Of a stretch of DNA of 64,000 nt, positions 50,441 through 61,199 are shown in pieces; the stretch's first letter is position 1; each line of letters begins with the position of its first letter. The notes below the pieces were generated by a model that worked only from the letters and a program-made list of their open reading frames with translations, ran no database searches and was not told where the DNA came from. A program made the position numbers and the translations under genes. Source of the DNA: Pullichristensenella sp002068815 (lineage in GTDB: Bacteria; Bacillota; Clostridia; Christensenellales; Aristaeellaceae); NCBI GenBank assembly GCA_040772885.1, contig JAXGXF010000002.1, forward strand, positions 218,536-282,535, given 5' to 3'.

Positions 50441-51009
50441 ACGCCCCTGTACGCCCCGTCCCACGCGCTTGCGGGCATGTAGCGCCGGCTGAAGATCAGC
50501 TTCGCCATCTCCTCGTTCAGCTCGAGCAGCATCAGATGCCTCGCGCCCTTCCTCTCGAACGCGAAGAAATACAGCTTCGCGTCGCCGTTCACATACCATT
50601 TGTGCAGCTTCACGCCGTCCTCGCGCGCCCACTTCTGATAAACCGCGCTTCCGGCCTCGCCGGCCGCGCGCAGCTCCTTCGTCTCGACCGTCGTCAGAAA
50701 CGCGCGCTTCTTGCGGTTCATCACGCGCGCGACGTCGATCACGCCGTTTGTGAAGCTGTAGTCGTACTCGGTGCGCAGCGTAAACGTCGCCTTCCACAAG
50801 AGGAACGCCGCGCCGAGAAACGCCGCGCCCAGCGCGAGCGAGACGGCGCTGAACCGAACCCCCCCGTCCTCGCCCGTATACAGCATGCCCGTCAGGTTCG
50901 TCAGCCCGACGAACGCGAACACCGCCAAAAAAATCCACGCGGCATAATAGAGCGCCTCCGACGCGCCGCGGCGCTTCCGGGCGACGACCTGCTCGAGAAA
51001 ATCGTCCAT
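50437..51009 (-). CDS. two-helix membrane protein of unknown function (DUF6106-like)
   Basis: 190 residues. A short basic N terminus (MDDFLEQVVARKRRGASEAL) is followed by two hydrophobic helices (about 20-42 and 52-72) and a soluble domain of about 115 residues containing YDYSFTNGVIDVARVMNRKK and KLHKWYVNGDAKLYFFAF. The layout, and its place beside an iscS-type gene, fit the DUF6106 group of Clostridia, but I am not certain. It is first in the iscS-thiI-mrfA operon, with a GGAGGTGCCC site. Confidence 0.75.
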   Translation of the reverse strand: MDDFLEQVVARKRRGASEALYYAAWIFLAVFAFVGLTNLTGMLYTGEDGGVRFSAVSLALGAAFLGAAFLLWKATFTLRTEYDYSFTNGVIDVARVMNRKKRAFLTTVETKELRAAGEAGSAVYQKWAREDGVKLHKWYVNGDAKLYFFAFERKGARHLMLLELNEEMAKLIFSRRYMPASAWDGAYRGV

Positions 51010-51036
51010 GGGCACCTCCAAATGCTTCCTCCCGTC

Positions 51037-51064
51037 ATTATAGCACAATTGGTCGGATTGTCGA
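51037..51064 (-). promoter_or_regulatory. promoter of the desulfurase-thiI-mrfA operon
   Basis: Minus strand TCGACA (51064-51059), 16-base spacer, TATAAT (51042-51037) with extended -10 TGC. Confidence 0.7.
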
Positions 51065-51124
51065 TAGAGAGCGGATTAAAATATGAAATTCCCGGAAACG
51101 GATGCAAATCGGGCGGAAATATTG

Positions 51125-51130
51125 TATAAT
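51125..51130 (+). promoter_or_regulatory. -10 element of the zinc-ribbon/Ig-like gene
   Basis: TATAAT at 51125-51130, with only a weak -35 (ATGCAA at 51102-51107) 17 bases upstream. Predicted leader about 25 bases. Confidence 0.5.
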
Positions 51131-51163
51131 TAGGGAACCGATATTGCTAGGAGGTCGCCCGGC

Positions 51164-52528
51164 TTGAAGTGCCCCTTTTGCGAACAGCCGTTGAAACAGA
51201 CGGACACAATCTGCCCCGCGTGCAAGCAGCCGCTGCCGGCGATGAGCTCGAGCGTGCTCGACCGCTGGTACGTGCGCCTCGCGCTGTTCATCGTCGGCGC
51301 GGCAATCGCGCTGTTCGTGCTGGGATTCGGCGCCTACAAGCTCTACTATTGGGCGGAGGACTACCAGATCGCCCGGGTCTACGGCCGCGGCGCGCGCGCG
51401 CCGGTCGTCAGCGCGATCACGCTCGCGGACGGCCGCGCCGCGCACGCGATCAACTTCTTCGCCGACGACGGCGGCCAGGTCTACATACCGGAGCTGAACC
51501 GCTCGACCGCCGTCTCCGGCCGCGTCGCGCGCGTCGAGATCGCGGACAGCGAGTGGTTCTCTGGCGACATGAAGGACGTCGAGTCGGCGATCGTCCGGCT
51601 CTCCCCGGTGCTCATCGCCGAGGACGGCGGCCGGACGCAGCTCCCGACGCTCACGATGACCGTCGAGCCGCCGCAGTCGCCGGTCCAGGTGCTCAGCCCC
51701 AAGGCCGACAAGACGAACGTGTTCACGTCCGTCTATCCGCTGCAGGTGCAGGTTGTGCCGGGCAGCACCGTGCTCATAAACGGCGAGGACGAGACGGACA
51801 TCGTCGACCGCAGCGGGCTTTTGTCCGCGAACGTCAACATCTTCCCGGTCGGCGACAACGTGATCACGATACTCGTGCGCACGCCGAACCACCTTGAAAC
51901 CCGCCGCGACGTGACCATCTACCGCGCGAAGCTCGACATCGAGATCGAGATCGACACGGCGGTCAAGGTCGAGAGCGACACGCGCAACATGCCGGTCTCC
52001 GGAACCTGCGAGCCCGGCGCGATGATCGAGGTCGACTCGCCGCACCTCGCGGAGAGCGTGTTCGTAGACATGTCGACCGGCCGCTTCTCGTTCCTGACCG
52101 CGTTTGACCGCATCGGCGAGAACGTCGTCCGCTTCCACGCGGCGATGGAGGGCCGCTCCGACGCGGAGGTCCACTTCACGGTCAAGTACAGGCCGACGTA
52201 CCCGAACTACACGAGGGCCGCGTGGCCGATCCGGGACAACTACTCGCAGCTGCGCAGGCTCTACGAGCAGTGGAACCAGCGGGTGTTCGAGTGCACCGGC
52301 TCCGTGATCGACGTGTTCACCGAGGGCGAACTGCAGTACATCGTGATGGATACCGGGCCCGCGGGCGAGCAGCAGCTGGTCGTCCTGATCAACGAGTCGG
52401 CGACCACGTCTCCTTTGATCGGAAGCAAGTACGTCGCCTACGCGCACGTCGAGGGGCGCTACATGTACAAATCGAAGTACGAGCCGCTTCTGACGACCCT
52501 CTACATGGACGTCGCGAAAGCCGAGTAG
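51164..52528 (+). CDS. zinc-ribbon, single-pass membrane protein with Ig-like domains
   Basis: 454 residues from a TTG at 51164, nine bases behind CTAGGAGG. Residues 3-20 are a zinc ribbon (CPFC ... CPAC), 35-58 a membrane helix (VRLALFIVGAAIALFVLGF), then an exported region with two Ig-like/glucodextranase-B-type repeats (SVYPLQVQVVPGSTVLINGE and NMPVSGTCEPGAMIEVDSPH) and a C-terminal domain near 390-454. The cytoplasmic ribbon and extracellular domains suggest a cell-surface or envelope sensor. No enzyme motif is seen. It is followed by the SpoIIP-like gene. Confidence 0.8.
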   Translation: MKCPFCEQPLKQTDTICPACKQPLPAMSSSVLDRWYVRLALFIVGAAIALFVLGFGAYKLYYWAEDYQIARVYGRGARAPVVSAITLADGRAAHAINFFADDGGQVYIPELNRSTAVSGRVARVEIADSEWFSGDMKDVESAIVRLSPVLIAEDGGRTQLPTLTMTVEPPQSPVQVLSPKADKTNVFTSVYPLQVQVVPGSTVLINGEDETDIVDRSGLLSANVNIFPVGDNVITILVRTPNHLETRRDVTIYRAKLDIEIEIDTAVKVESDTRNMPVSGTCEPGAMIEVDSPHLAESVFVDMSTGRFSFLTAFDRIGENVVRFHAAMEGRSDAEVHFTVKYRPTYPNYTRAAWPIRDNYSQLRRLYEQWNQRVFECTGSVIDVFTEGELQYIVMDTGPAGEQQLVVLINESATTSPLIGSKYVAYAHVEGRYMYKSKYEPLLTTLYMDVAKAE

Positions 52529-52555
52529 ATTTCCAGCCCCCTTCATATTCTGTTT

Positions 52556-52583
52556 CCCCCCCGAATACGCTTATTCGGAGGGG
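52556..52583 (+). promoter_or_regulatory. hairpin that buries the ribosome site of the SpoIIP-like gene
   Basis: CCCC-C-CCGAATA (52556-52567) pairs with TATTCGG-A-GGGG (52572-52583) around CGCT, with one C-A mismatch. The right arm contains the GGAGG ribosome site (52577-52581). It could limit translation of the next gene. Confidence 0.45.
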
Positions 52584-52591
52584 TGATGCGA

Positions 52592-53590
52592 ATGGTACGC
52601 TTCCGGGTCATCAAGGGCTCGCGGCTTCTGCTGGGCATCGCGGTGGTTGCGCTTGCGCTGGTGCTGTGCCTCATGGCGTTGCGGTTTGCGTCGCGCGGCT
52701 CCGACGCGGACGCGGCGATCACAAAGGGAGATCTCGTTCAGGGCGCGCAGGAGGAGGCGGAGACCGCGTCGGCGGTCTTTGCCTCCTCCGTTCAGGCCGC
52801 CATCCCGCAGGGCATCGAGATCGAAATTTTGAAGCCTGACCCGGGTGGACAGGCCTCCCCGGACGCGCTCTCGGCCTCCGAAAACGAGCACACGGACGAC
52901 TCGGTCGCGCCGATCGACCTCGATCCGTCCGGCTCCCTCCCGCCTTCGATCGCGTCCCCGCGCGTGCTCATCTACCACACGCACACGCACGAGGCCTACG
53001 AGCAGGCCGCGAACGACCCCTACGTCGCGGTCGAGGCGTGGCGGACGACCGACGAGGCGCACAGCATCGTCCGCGTCGGCGCGGAGCTCGCCGAGCGCCT
53101 GCGAGAGCTTGGCATCGAGGTCGTGCACGACGCGACCGACCACGAACTGAACGACCTCTCGACCGCCTACCTGCGCTCGGAGGAGACGCTCAAGAGCTAC
53201 GAGGAGCCGTTCGACCTCTACATAGACCTGCACCGCGATGCCTACGTCGAGGGCGTGAACCCGGTCGCGGTATCCGCGAGCGGCACCGAGTACGCGAAGT
53301 TGATGCTTCTTATAGGCAAGGGCGACAACTTCGTCGAGAAGCCGCATTTCGCCGAGAACTACGCGTTCGCGCGCGCGCTGACCGAGCGGCTGAACGGCAT
53401 CGAGCCCGGCATCTGCCGCGACGTGCTCGTCAAGACGAAGCGGTACAACCAGCACATCGGCGTCTACGCGGTCTTGATCGAGGTCGGCAACAACAAAAAC
53501 ACGCTTGAACAGGCGCTGAACTCGATGCCCGTGCTCGCCGCCGCGATCGAATCGGTGCTTACGGACACCTCGGGCGGCGCGCCGCGGTAA
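52592..53590 (+). CDS. spoIIP: SpoIIP-family peptidoglycan hydrolase
   Basis: 332 residues from the ATG at 52592; 52586 is a possible alternative start, four bases behind the ribosome site. An N-terminal membrane helix (about 12-33) and a Glu/Ala/Ser-rich linker lead to the SpoIIP core with VLIYHTHTHEAY (residue ~132), DLYIDLHRDAY and LIEVGNNKNT, covering the zinc site of the amidase/endopeptidase. In B. subtilis SpoIIP acts with SpoIID and SpoIIM to thin septal peptidoglycan and drive engulfment. spoIID and spoIIM are not in the window. Confidence 0.9.
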   Translation: MVRFRVIKGSRLLLGIAVVALALVLCLMALRFASRGSDADAAITKGDLVQGAQEEAETASAVFASSVQAAIPQGIEIEILKPDPGGQASPDALSASENEHTDDSVAPIDLDPSGSLPPSIASPRVLIYHTHTHEAYEQAANDPYVAVEAWRTTDEAHSIVRVGAELAERLRELGIEVVHDATDHELNDLSTAYLRSEETLKSYEEPFDLYIDLHRDAYVEGVNPVAVSASGTEYAKLMLLIGKGDNFVEKPHFAENYAFARALTERLNGIEPGICRDVLVKTKRYNQHIGVYAVLIEVGNNKNTLEQALNSMPVLAAAIESVLTDTSGGAPR

Positions 53591-53639
53591 GTTTCAAGTT
53601 TATTTTCCCTTTGCTTAAATTATCGTTAATCCGCGGATG

Positions 53640-53670
53640 TTTCAGGCGCAACCGCCGGCTGCGCCTGAAA
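53640..53670 (+). terminator. hairpin after the SpoIIP-like gene
   Basis: Perfect 11-bp stem TTTCAGGCGCA/TGCGCCTGAAA with a 9-base loop; the following T-run (TTGGCTGTGTTTT) is imperfect. Confidence 0.6.
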
Positions 53671-53739
53671 TTGGCTGTGTTTTCCAATTTACTTCACGTT
53701 GTTGTTTCCGTATCTTCAAATCAGCGGCCAAAAACCGTA

Positions 53740-53767
53740 TTGACTAACTAGACCAACATGCTATAAT
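53740..53767 (+). promoter_or_regulatory. promoter of the Spo0A-like gene
   Basis: TTGACT (53740-53745), 16-base spacer, TATAAT (53762-53767) with extended -10 TGC. I found no perfect TGTCGAA 0A box beside it. Confidence 0.75.
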
Positions 53768-53801
53768 AAACTATACAAGCATCTTGCAAGGAGAGATTTC
53801 C

Positions 53802-54542
53802 ATGAAGAAAATCCGGCTCGTCATCGTCGATGACGATCCCTCCTTCATCAGGCGTGCTGCAGAATACCTATCCGGAACGCAGGAGATCGAGGTGGTTGGT
53901 TGCGCAAACGATGGCTTTGACGCCGGTAGACTGATCGTCCGGGAGCAACCCGAGGCGGTCGTGCTGGATTTCGTGCTTCGCAGAATCAACAGCCTGTCCT
54001 TGCTTCGATCGATTCGCGCAATGTCCATTCAACCCTCGCTGATCGTCTGCAGCGCGTTTCTGAGCGATGCGTCCATCGGCATCGCGCGCAGCCTAGGGGT
54101 CGACTTCTTCGTCGGAAAGCCCGTGTGCTTTCCGCACCTGCACGAGTGCATCGTCGACACGGTCTCCGTCAAGCGGCAGCTCCAGGAGGAGGCGCGCTCC
54201 GTCGAGATGATGAACGCCCCCCCGTCCGCGACGGCCGAGGTGCACCGCGCGCTGATCTCCTCCGGCATCTCCCCGCGGCTGAGCGGGTTCTCCTTTCTCG
54301 CGGAGGGCATGCACCTGCTGCTGACCGACCAGGACCTTTTGAAGAACATGAGCCAGCGCCTGTACCCCAGGATCGCGCAGACGATGAACACGACGCCGAA
54401 CAACGTCGAGCGCAACATCCGCTCGGCCATCCGCGGCGCGGCCCGCAAGAGCGGCGCGGAGAGCCAGCTCCCGACAAACCGCCAGTTCATCTCCGTGCTG
54501 TTCCGAAAAATTCTCGAAAAGCAGCGCGCCTCGCTTTCGTAA
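53802..54542 (+). CDS. Spo0A-like response regulator, divergent
   Basis: 246 residues. The receiver has D10-D12 (VIVDDDPSF), D56 (VVLDFVLRR) and K106 (VGKPV), but the segment after D56, usually M-P-x-x-D-G, is FVLRRINSL. The C-terminal part matches Spo0A: ISSGISPRLSGFSFLAEGMH, then RLYPRIAQTMNTTPNNVERN with IRSAIRGAARK and PTNRQFISVLFRKIL. The F-G-Y-T insert typical of Spo0A before PTN is missing. It may be the main sporulation regulator with lineage-specific change, or a paralogue. The ATG at 53802 follows AAGGAGAGATTTCC. In Bacillus spo0A is beside spoIVB; here it follows spoIIP. Confidence 0.82.
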   Translation: MKKIRLVIVDDDPSFIRRAAEYLSGTQEIEVVGCANDGFDAGRLIVREQPEAVVLDFVLRRINSLSLLRSIRAMSIQPSLIVCSAFLSDASIGIARSLGVDFFVGKPVCFPHLHECIVDTVSVKRQLQEEARSVEMMNAPPSATAEVHRALISSGISPRLSGFSFLAEGMHLLLTDQDLLKNMSQRLYPRIAQTMNTTPNNVERNIRSAIRGAARKSGAESQLPTNRQFISVLFRKILEKQRASLS

Positions 54543-54576
54543 CGCTACAGAAGAATATATTTTGGATTGGCGCACC

Positions 54577-54606
54577 TTGAAATCCGCCTCCTCGCTGTGC
54601 TATGAT
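54577..54606 (+). promoter_or_regulatory. promoter of uridine kinase gene
   Basis: TTGAAA (54577-54582), 18-base spacer, TATGAT (54601-54606) with extended -10 TGC. Confidence 0.65.
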
Positions 54607-54635
54607 AGCATGAATGAAGGAACGGAGGGGTGCGG

Positions 54636-55256
54636 ATGCTGATCATCGGTATATGCGGCGCGAGCGGCAGCGGGAAATCGACGCTTGCGGAGGAACTGGA
54701 GCGCAAAATCCAAAAGCCCTGCGTTCTGCTCAAGCAGGACTCGTATTACAAGGACCATCCGGACATGGACTTCGCCCAGCGCGAGCGCATCAACTACGAC
54801 GAGCCGGGCGCGTTCGAGCACGCGGAGCTCACAGGCGACCTACAGGCGCTTCGGGACGGCCTCCCGATCACGCGCAAGGAGTACGACTACAAGATGCACA
54901 GGCGCTGCGACTCCACCGGGCGGCTCATCCACCCGGCGGACGTCGTGCTGCTCGAGGGCATACATGTGTTCTACGACGCGGCCGTGCGCGATCAGCTCGA
55001 CTTCAAGATATTCATACAGGTCGATCCGGACATCTGCCTGCTGCGCCGCGTGCAGCGCGACATCGTCGAGCGCGGCCGGCACGTCGACAGCGTCGCCCGG
55101 CAGTACATGGACAGCGTGAAGCCGATGTTCGAGCGGTACATCCGCAACTACGTCGAGTACGCCGACCTGATCGTCGCCCGCGGCGGCAAGAACGCCCGGA
55201 TCGTCGACATACTCGCGTTCTACATCAACTCCGGCATGGTCAAGCCGGAAGCCTAA
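54636..55256 (+). CDS. udk: uridine kinase
   Basis: 206 residues. P-loop GASGSGKS (8-15), KQDSYYKDH, INYDEPGAFEH and the lid RRVQRDIVERGRHVDSV match Udk. It phosphorylates uridine and cytidine with GTP or ATP in pyrimidine salvage. The ATG at 54636 is preferred over the GTG at 54630, which lies against the GGAGGGG site. Own promoter and terminator. Confidence 0.93.
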   Translation: MLIIGICGASGSGKSTLAEELERKIQKPCVLLKQDSYYKDHPDMDFAQRERINYDEPGAFEHAELTGDLQALRDGLPITRKEYDYKMHRRCDSTGRLIHPADVVLLEGIHVFYDAAVRDQLDFKIFIQVDPDICLLRRVQRDIVERGRHVDSVARQYMDSVKPMFERYIRNYVEYADLIVARGGKNARIVDILAFYINSGMVKPEA

Positions 55257-55291
55257 AAAGATTCCGGGAGCGCGCTCCCGGAATCTTTCTA
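55257..55291. terminator. palindromic bidirectional terminator after udk
   Basis: A perfect 32-bp palindrome from AAAGATTCCGGGAGC through GCTCCCGGAATCTTT (55257-55288) followed by CTATTG; T-rich on both strands. It begins one base after the udk stop and its end meets the stop of the minus-strand gene. Confidence 0.88.
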
Positions 55292-55636
55292 TTGTCCGAC
55301 CGCCTCTCCGAGCCCCCGCATGACCTCCTCGTCGTTTGCGAAGATCCCCGCGACGAGCTCGAGCGCCTCCGGGTACGCGGCGTAGGGCACGTAGAACTGG
55401 TAGCTCTCGAGCATCGTGCCGAAGCCGAGCGTCGCGCCCCAGCCCATCTGGTCGATCTTCGAGTAGGGGATTTTGGCCTCCTCGAGCAGCGGCTCGATCA
55501 TCGAGGCGTGGACAAACCGCGTCGCCAGCAGAAGCACCGGGTCGTCGCCGCTCGGCTCGCGAAGCCTCTTGCTCCCCTCGCAGGAAGGGCAGACCTCGCT
55601 CCTGGTCAGGCGGCTGCATTTCGGACAGTAGAGCAT
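55289..55636 (-). CDS. DUF2007-like protein with N-terminal zinc ribbon
   Basis: 115 residues. A treble-clef-like ribbon (MLYCPKCSRLT ... VCPSCEGSKR, residues 4-24) precedes a domain of about 80 residues with PVLLLATRFVHASMIEPLLE, EAKIPYSKI and a C-terminal YEALE-type helix, the pattern of DUF2007 proteins thought to bind signal-transducing ligands. Start ATG at 55636 behind GGAGGAGATCGG. Function unknown; it is a single-gene unit ahead of the terminator. Confidence 0.75.
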   Translation of the reverse strand: MLYCPKCSRLTRSEVCPSCEGSKRLREPSGDDPVLLLATRFVHASMIEPLLEEAKIPYSKIDQMGWGATLGFGTMLESYQFYVPYAAYPEALELVAGIFANDEEVMRGLGEAVGQ

Positions 55637-55660
55637 CCGATCTCCTCCTCGTCTCATCTG

Positions 55661-55689
55661 AAAACGGGCGGGCGCAAAAACGCCCGCCC
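55661..55689 (-). terminator. terminator of the oxoacid dehydrogenase operon
   Basis: Stem GGGCGGGCG/CGCCCGCCC (55666-55674 and 55681-55689), then GTTTTCAG on the minus strand. Confidence 0.8.
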
Positions 55690-55699
55690 TTGCATCGCC

Positions 55700-58168
<2,469 letters not shown>

Positions 58169-58194
58169 GGCTCACTCTCTCCTTGTATTAAAAA

Positions 58195-59559
58195 CTAGTC
58201 GTCAAATTCCCAGATGGTCTCGCGGATGATCTCGCTGACGGTCGGGTGCGGGAAGATGATCTCCTTCGCGTCCTTGACGCGCAGCTCCTGCTCGATCATG
58301 AGCGCCGCGCCCCAGACGGCCTCGGAGCTCCCGTTGCCGATCATGTGCACGCCGAGTACGTTGCGGTGCTTTTTGTGGATCAGCACCTTGCACAGCCCAT
58401 CCGCGCCCTCGTTCTCCGCGATGAAGCGGCCGGAGAAGCGCATCGAGAGCTTTTTGACCTCGAAATCGACGCCCGCGGCTCTCGCCTCCTCCTCGGTCAT
58501 GCCGACGCACGCGACCTCGGGGTGCGTGTAGATGACGGACGGGTTCGCATTGTAGCGCATCCTGTCCCTCTTCCCGAGCATCGCGTTCACGGCGACCTCC
58601 GCCTCGCGGTAGGCCGTGTGCGCGAGCATCACCTTGCCGATGCAGTCGCCCGCGGCGTAGACGTTTTCGACGTTCGTCCGGCACTTGTCGTCGGTCAGGA
58701 TCACGCCGCGCTCCATAGCGACGCCGATGTTCTCGAGGCCGATGTCCTCCGTCGCAGCGCGGCGACCGATCGACAGCAGCACCTTGTCCGCCGGGACTTC
58801 GAGGGTCTTCCCCTCCGCCTCGCAGACGACCTTGCCGGGCTCGACCGCGACGACCTTCGTCGAGAGCTTGAACTCGACGCCCTTCTTCCGGTACTCCTTC
58901 TGGAGCATCGACGAAATCTCGCGGTCGGTCGTCCCCGCGATGTGGTCGAGCATCTCGACGACGGTCACGCGGCTGCCGGCGACCGCGTAGTATGCGGCCA
59001 TCTCGAGGCCGATGACGCCGCCGCCGACGATCACAAAGTCCTTCGGAATCTCGGGAAGTTCCAGCACCTCGCGGTTCGTCAGCACGAAATTGCCGAGGTT
59101 TTCGCGGACACCCGGGATCGGCGGCACGACCGCCACCGAGCCGGCGGCGATCAGAAGCCGCTTCGCCTCGTAGTCCTGCCCCGCCGCGGTCACTTGAAAG
59201 CCGCCGTCTGTGCGGCCCTTGACGACGGCCTTTTCCTTGACGACCGCGACGCCCGCGCCCTTCAACGAAGAACTGACGCCGGCGACGAGCGTGCGCACGA
59301 CCTTGCCGCGCCGCTGGACGACGGCCTTCTGGTCGAGGAGCACGTTTTCGGCGAGCACGCCGTACTTCTTGCCGTCCTTCGCGTGCTCGTACACCTTCGC
59401 GGAGTTCAGAAGCGCCTTCGACGGTATGCAGCCCTCGTTCAGGCACACGCCGCCGATCGCGTTTTTCTCAAACAGGCACACGGCCATGCCCGCGTGCCCG
59501 GCGCGCTCCGCCGCGAGATAGCCCGCGGGGCCGCCGCCGATGATGATCAGGTCGTACAT
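58195..59559 (-). CDS. lpdA: dihydrolipoyl dehydrogenase (E3)
   Basis: 454 residues. FAD-binding LIIIGGGPAGYLAAERAG, redox disulfide CLNEGCIPSK (C39, C44), second Rossmann motif VIVGGGVIGLEMAAYYA and interface HPTVSE with catalytic His are in place. It reoxidises dihydrolipoamide on E2 with NAD+. The ATG at 59565 overlaps the GGAGGATG ribosome site, so 59559 is chosen. Between E2 and E1 in the operon. Confidence 0.95.
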   Translation of the reverse strand: MYDLIIIGGGPAGYLAAERAGHAGMAVCLFEKNAIGGVCLNEGCIPSKALLNSAKVYEHAKDGKKYGVLAENVLLDQKAVVQRRGKVVRTLVAGVSSSLKGAGVAVVKEKAVVKGRTDGGFQVTAAGQDYEAKRLLIAAGSVAVVPPIPGVRENLGNFVLTNREVLELPEIPKDFVIVGGGVIGLEMAAYYAVAGSRVTVVEMLDHIAGTTDREISSMLQKEYRKKGVEFKLSTKVVAVEPGKVVCEAEGKTLEVPADKVLLSIGRRAATEDIGLENIGVAMERGVILTDDKCRTNVENVYAAGDCIGKVMLAHTAYREAEVAVNAMLGKRDRMRYNANPSVIYTHPEVACVGMTEEEARAAGVDFEVKKLSMRFSGRFIAENEGADGLCKVLIHKKHRNVLGVHMIGNGSSEAVWGAALMIEQELRVKDAKEIIFPHPTVSEIIRETIWEFDD

Positions 59560-59571
59560 TTCCATCCTCCG

Positions 59572-60942
59572 TCAGCCCTGCGAAAGCAGCAGCGTGAAGT
59601 TTTCGAGGTTGCGCTTCAAGTCGACGAGGAACTTCGAAGCCGGGCTCCCGTCGATCGCGCGGTGGTCGTAGGTCAGGGAGAGCGTCATCGCGGGATAGGC
59701 GACGATCTCGCCGTCGACCACGCGCACGCGCGTCTCGAGCGTGTTCACGCCCAGAATGCCCGTCTGCGGCGGGTTGATGACCGGCGTGAAGCTCTCGATG
59801 CCCATCGCGCCCAAGTTCGACACCGTGAACGAGCCGCCCTGCAGGTAGTCCGGGTTGATCTTGCCGTCGCGGCACTCCTGCGCGAGCCGCTTCGCGGTCT
59901 CGGAAAGCTGCTTCAGGCTCATGCCGTCCGCGTTGAAGATCGTCGGCACCATCAGCCCGCGGTCGGTGTCGCACGCCATGCCCAGGTGCACGCCGCGGAA
60001 GTACTTCATCGTCTTCCCGTCGTCGATCAGATTCGCGTTCAGCGCCCGGTGCTCGGGCATTTTGAGCGTGCGCGCGACGGCGTAGAGTATGATGTCGTTC
60101 AGGGACACCTTGTGCATGCCCATCGGCTCGCCCTTCTCCTTGAAGAGCTTGCGCAGGTTCTGTATCTCGGTCGCGTCGAAGGACATGTTGTGCGTGAGCT
60201 GCGCCATCGAAGAGAGCGACTGGCTCATCGCCTTGGCGATTACCTTGCGCATGTTCGACATCGGCTCCCTGTAGCTGTCGTCGACCGGGACGCCAAGTGA
60301 AACCGGAGCCGACGCCGGGGCGACCGGGGCTGCTGCAACCGGCGCTGCCGGCTTTTCGAGATCGGCAAGCGTCACGCGCCCGCCGAGGCCGGTGCCCTCG
60401 ATCCCTCCGGGATACGCGGCGCGCGCTGCGGGGCTCACGACCCTGCCCGCGTCTATGAGCGCCCGCACGTCGCGCTCGATCACGCGAGCGTCGGGGCCGG
60501 TCGGCTTCACAAACGACAGGTCCGCGCCGAGCTTCTCGGAGAGCGCCCTCGCGCGCGGGGAAATCTTCAGATCGCCCGGGACCGCGATCGGCTCGGAAAC
60601 CGCCGCTTCAACCGCGCTCGGCTGCGAGGCTTTCTCCGGCTGCTTCTCGGCGGCGGCGGGCGCGGGGGCGGCGCCCCTCGGATCGAACTCCGCCGCGCTC
60701 TCGCCGGGGTTCCCGATCACGCAGACGTTCGTCAGGCAGGGAACGTCGTCCCCCTCCTGAAAGAACACGGCCAACAGCGTCCCCTCGACCTTCGCTTCCT
60801 CGTCGAAGGCCGCCTTGTCGGTCTCATACGAAAACAGTATGTCCCCAATCTTCACCGCATCGCCGGGCTTTTTTGCCCACTTTGTGATGATACAGCTCTC
60901 GACGGTATTGCCCTGCCGTGGCATGATCACCGCAACTGCCAT
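59572..60942 (-). CDS. dihydrolipoyl acyltransferase (E2)
   Basis: 456 residues. One lipoyl domain with Lys43 (SYETDKAAF), a Pro/Ala/Glu hinge, a peripheral-subunit-binding domain (KISPRARALSEKLGADLSFV, about 126-165) followed by a second degenerate copy (RVVSPAARAAYPGGIEGTGL), a Pro/Ala linker, then the catalytic domain with DHRAIDGSPASKFL. The product core would carry E1 and E3. Start ATG at 60942 behind GGGGAGGATAACT. First gene of the operon. Confidence 0.94.
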   Translation of the reverse strand: MAVAVIMPRQGNTVESCIITKWAKKPGDAVKIGDILFSYETDKAAFDEEAKVEGTLLAVFFQEGDDVPCLTNVCVIGNPGESAAEFDPRGAAPAPAAAEKQPEKASQPSAVEAAVSEPIAVPGDLKISPRARALSEKLGADLSFVKPTGPDARVIERDVRALIDAGRVVSPAARAAYPGGIEGTGLGGRVTLADLEKPAAPVAAAPVAPASAPVSLGVPVDDSYREPMSNMRKVIAKAMSQSLSSMAQLTHNMSFDATEIQNLRKLFKEKGEPMGMHKVSLNDIILYAVARTLKMPEHRALNANLIDDGKTMKYFRGVHLGMACDTDRGLMVPTIFNADGMSLKQLSETAKRLAQECRDGKINPDYLQGGSFTVSNLGAMGIESFTPVINPPQTGILGVNTLETRVRVVDGEIVAYPAMTLSLTYDHRAIDGSPASKFLVDLKRNLENFTLLLSQG

Positions 60943-60960
60943 AGTTATCCTCCCCACGCG

Positions 60961-61028
60961 TAATGATCGAGTTTTGTCGAGTTTTTTCCAACTGCCTCAA
61001 TTCTATCAGCCCCCGCACAAAGAATCAA
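60961..61028 (-). promoter_or_regulatory. promoter and direct repeats ahead of the oxoacid dehydrogenase operon
   Basis: Minus strand TTGATT (61028-61023), 17-base spacer, TAGAAT (61005-61000). Downstream in the leader are two copies of AAAACTCGA (within 60966-60988), about one helical turn apart, a possible operator. The rest of the 250-base gap to the NUDIX gene shows no gene. Confidence 0.65.
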
Positions 61029-61139
61029 TGAAAGCGCATGATCTTCGCAAAACCTTAATCATTCTTAACAATCGGCTGGCGGGGGCGCGAAAAAATGCAA
61101 GGATTTTCACAGGAAATGGGAGGCGGGCGGCGGTTTGTC

Positions 61140-61168
61140 TTGTGTTTTCGCCGCGCTTCATGTATAAT
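61140..61168 (+). promoter_or_regulatory. promoter of the NUDIX gene
   Basis: TTGTGT (61140-61145), 17-base spacer, TATAAT (61163-61168); leader about 25 bases. Confidence 0.6.
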
Positions 61169-61199
61169 TGATCCAATAATCGTTTTGGGGAGTGGAACC

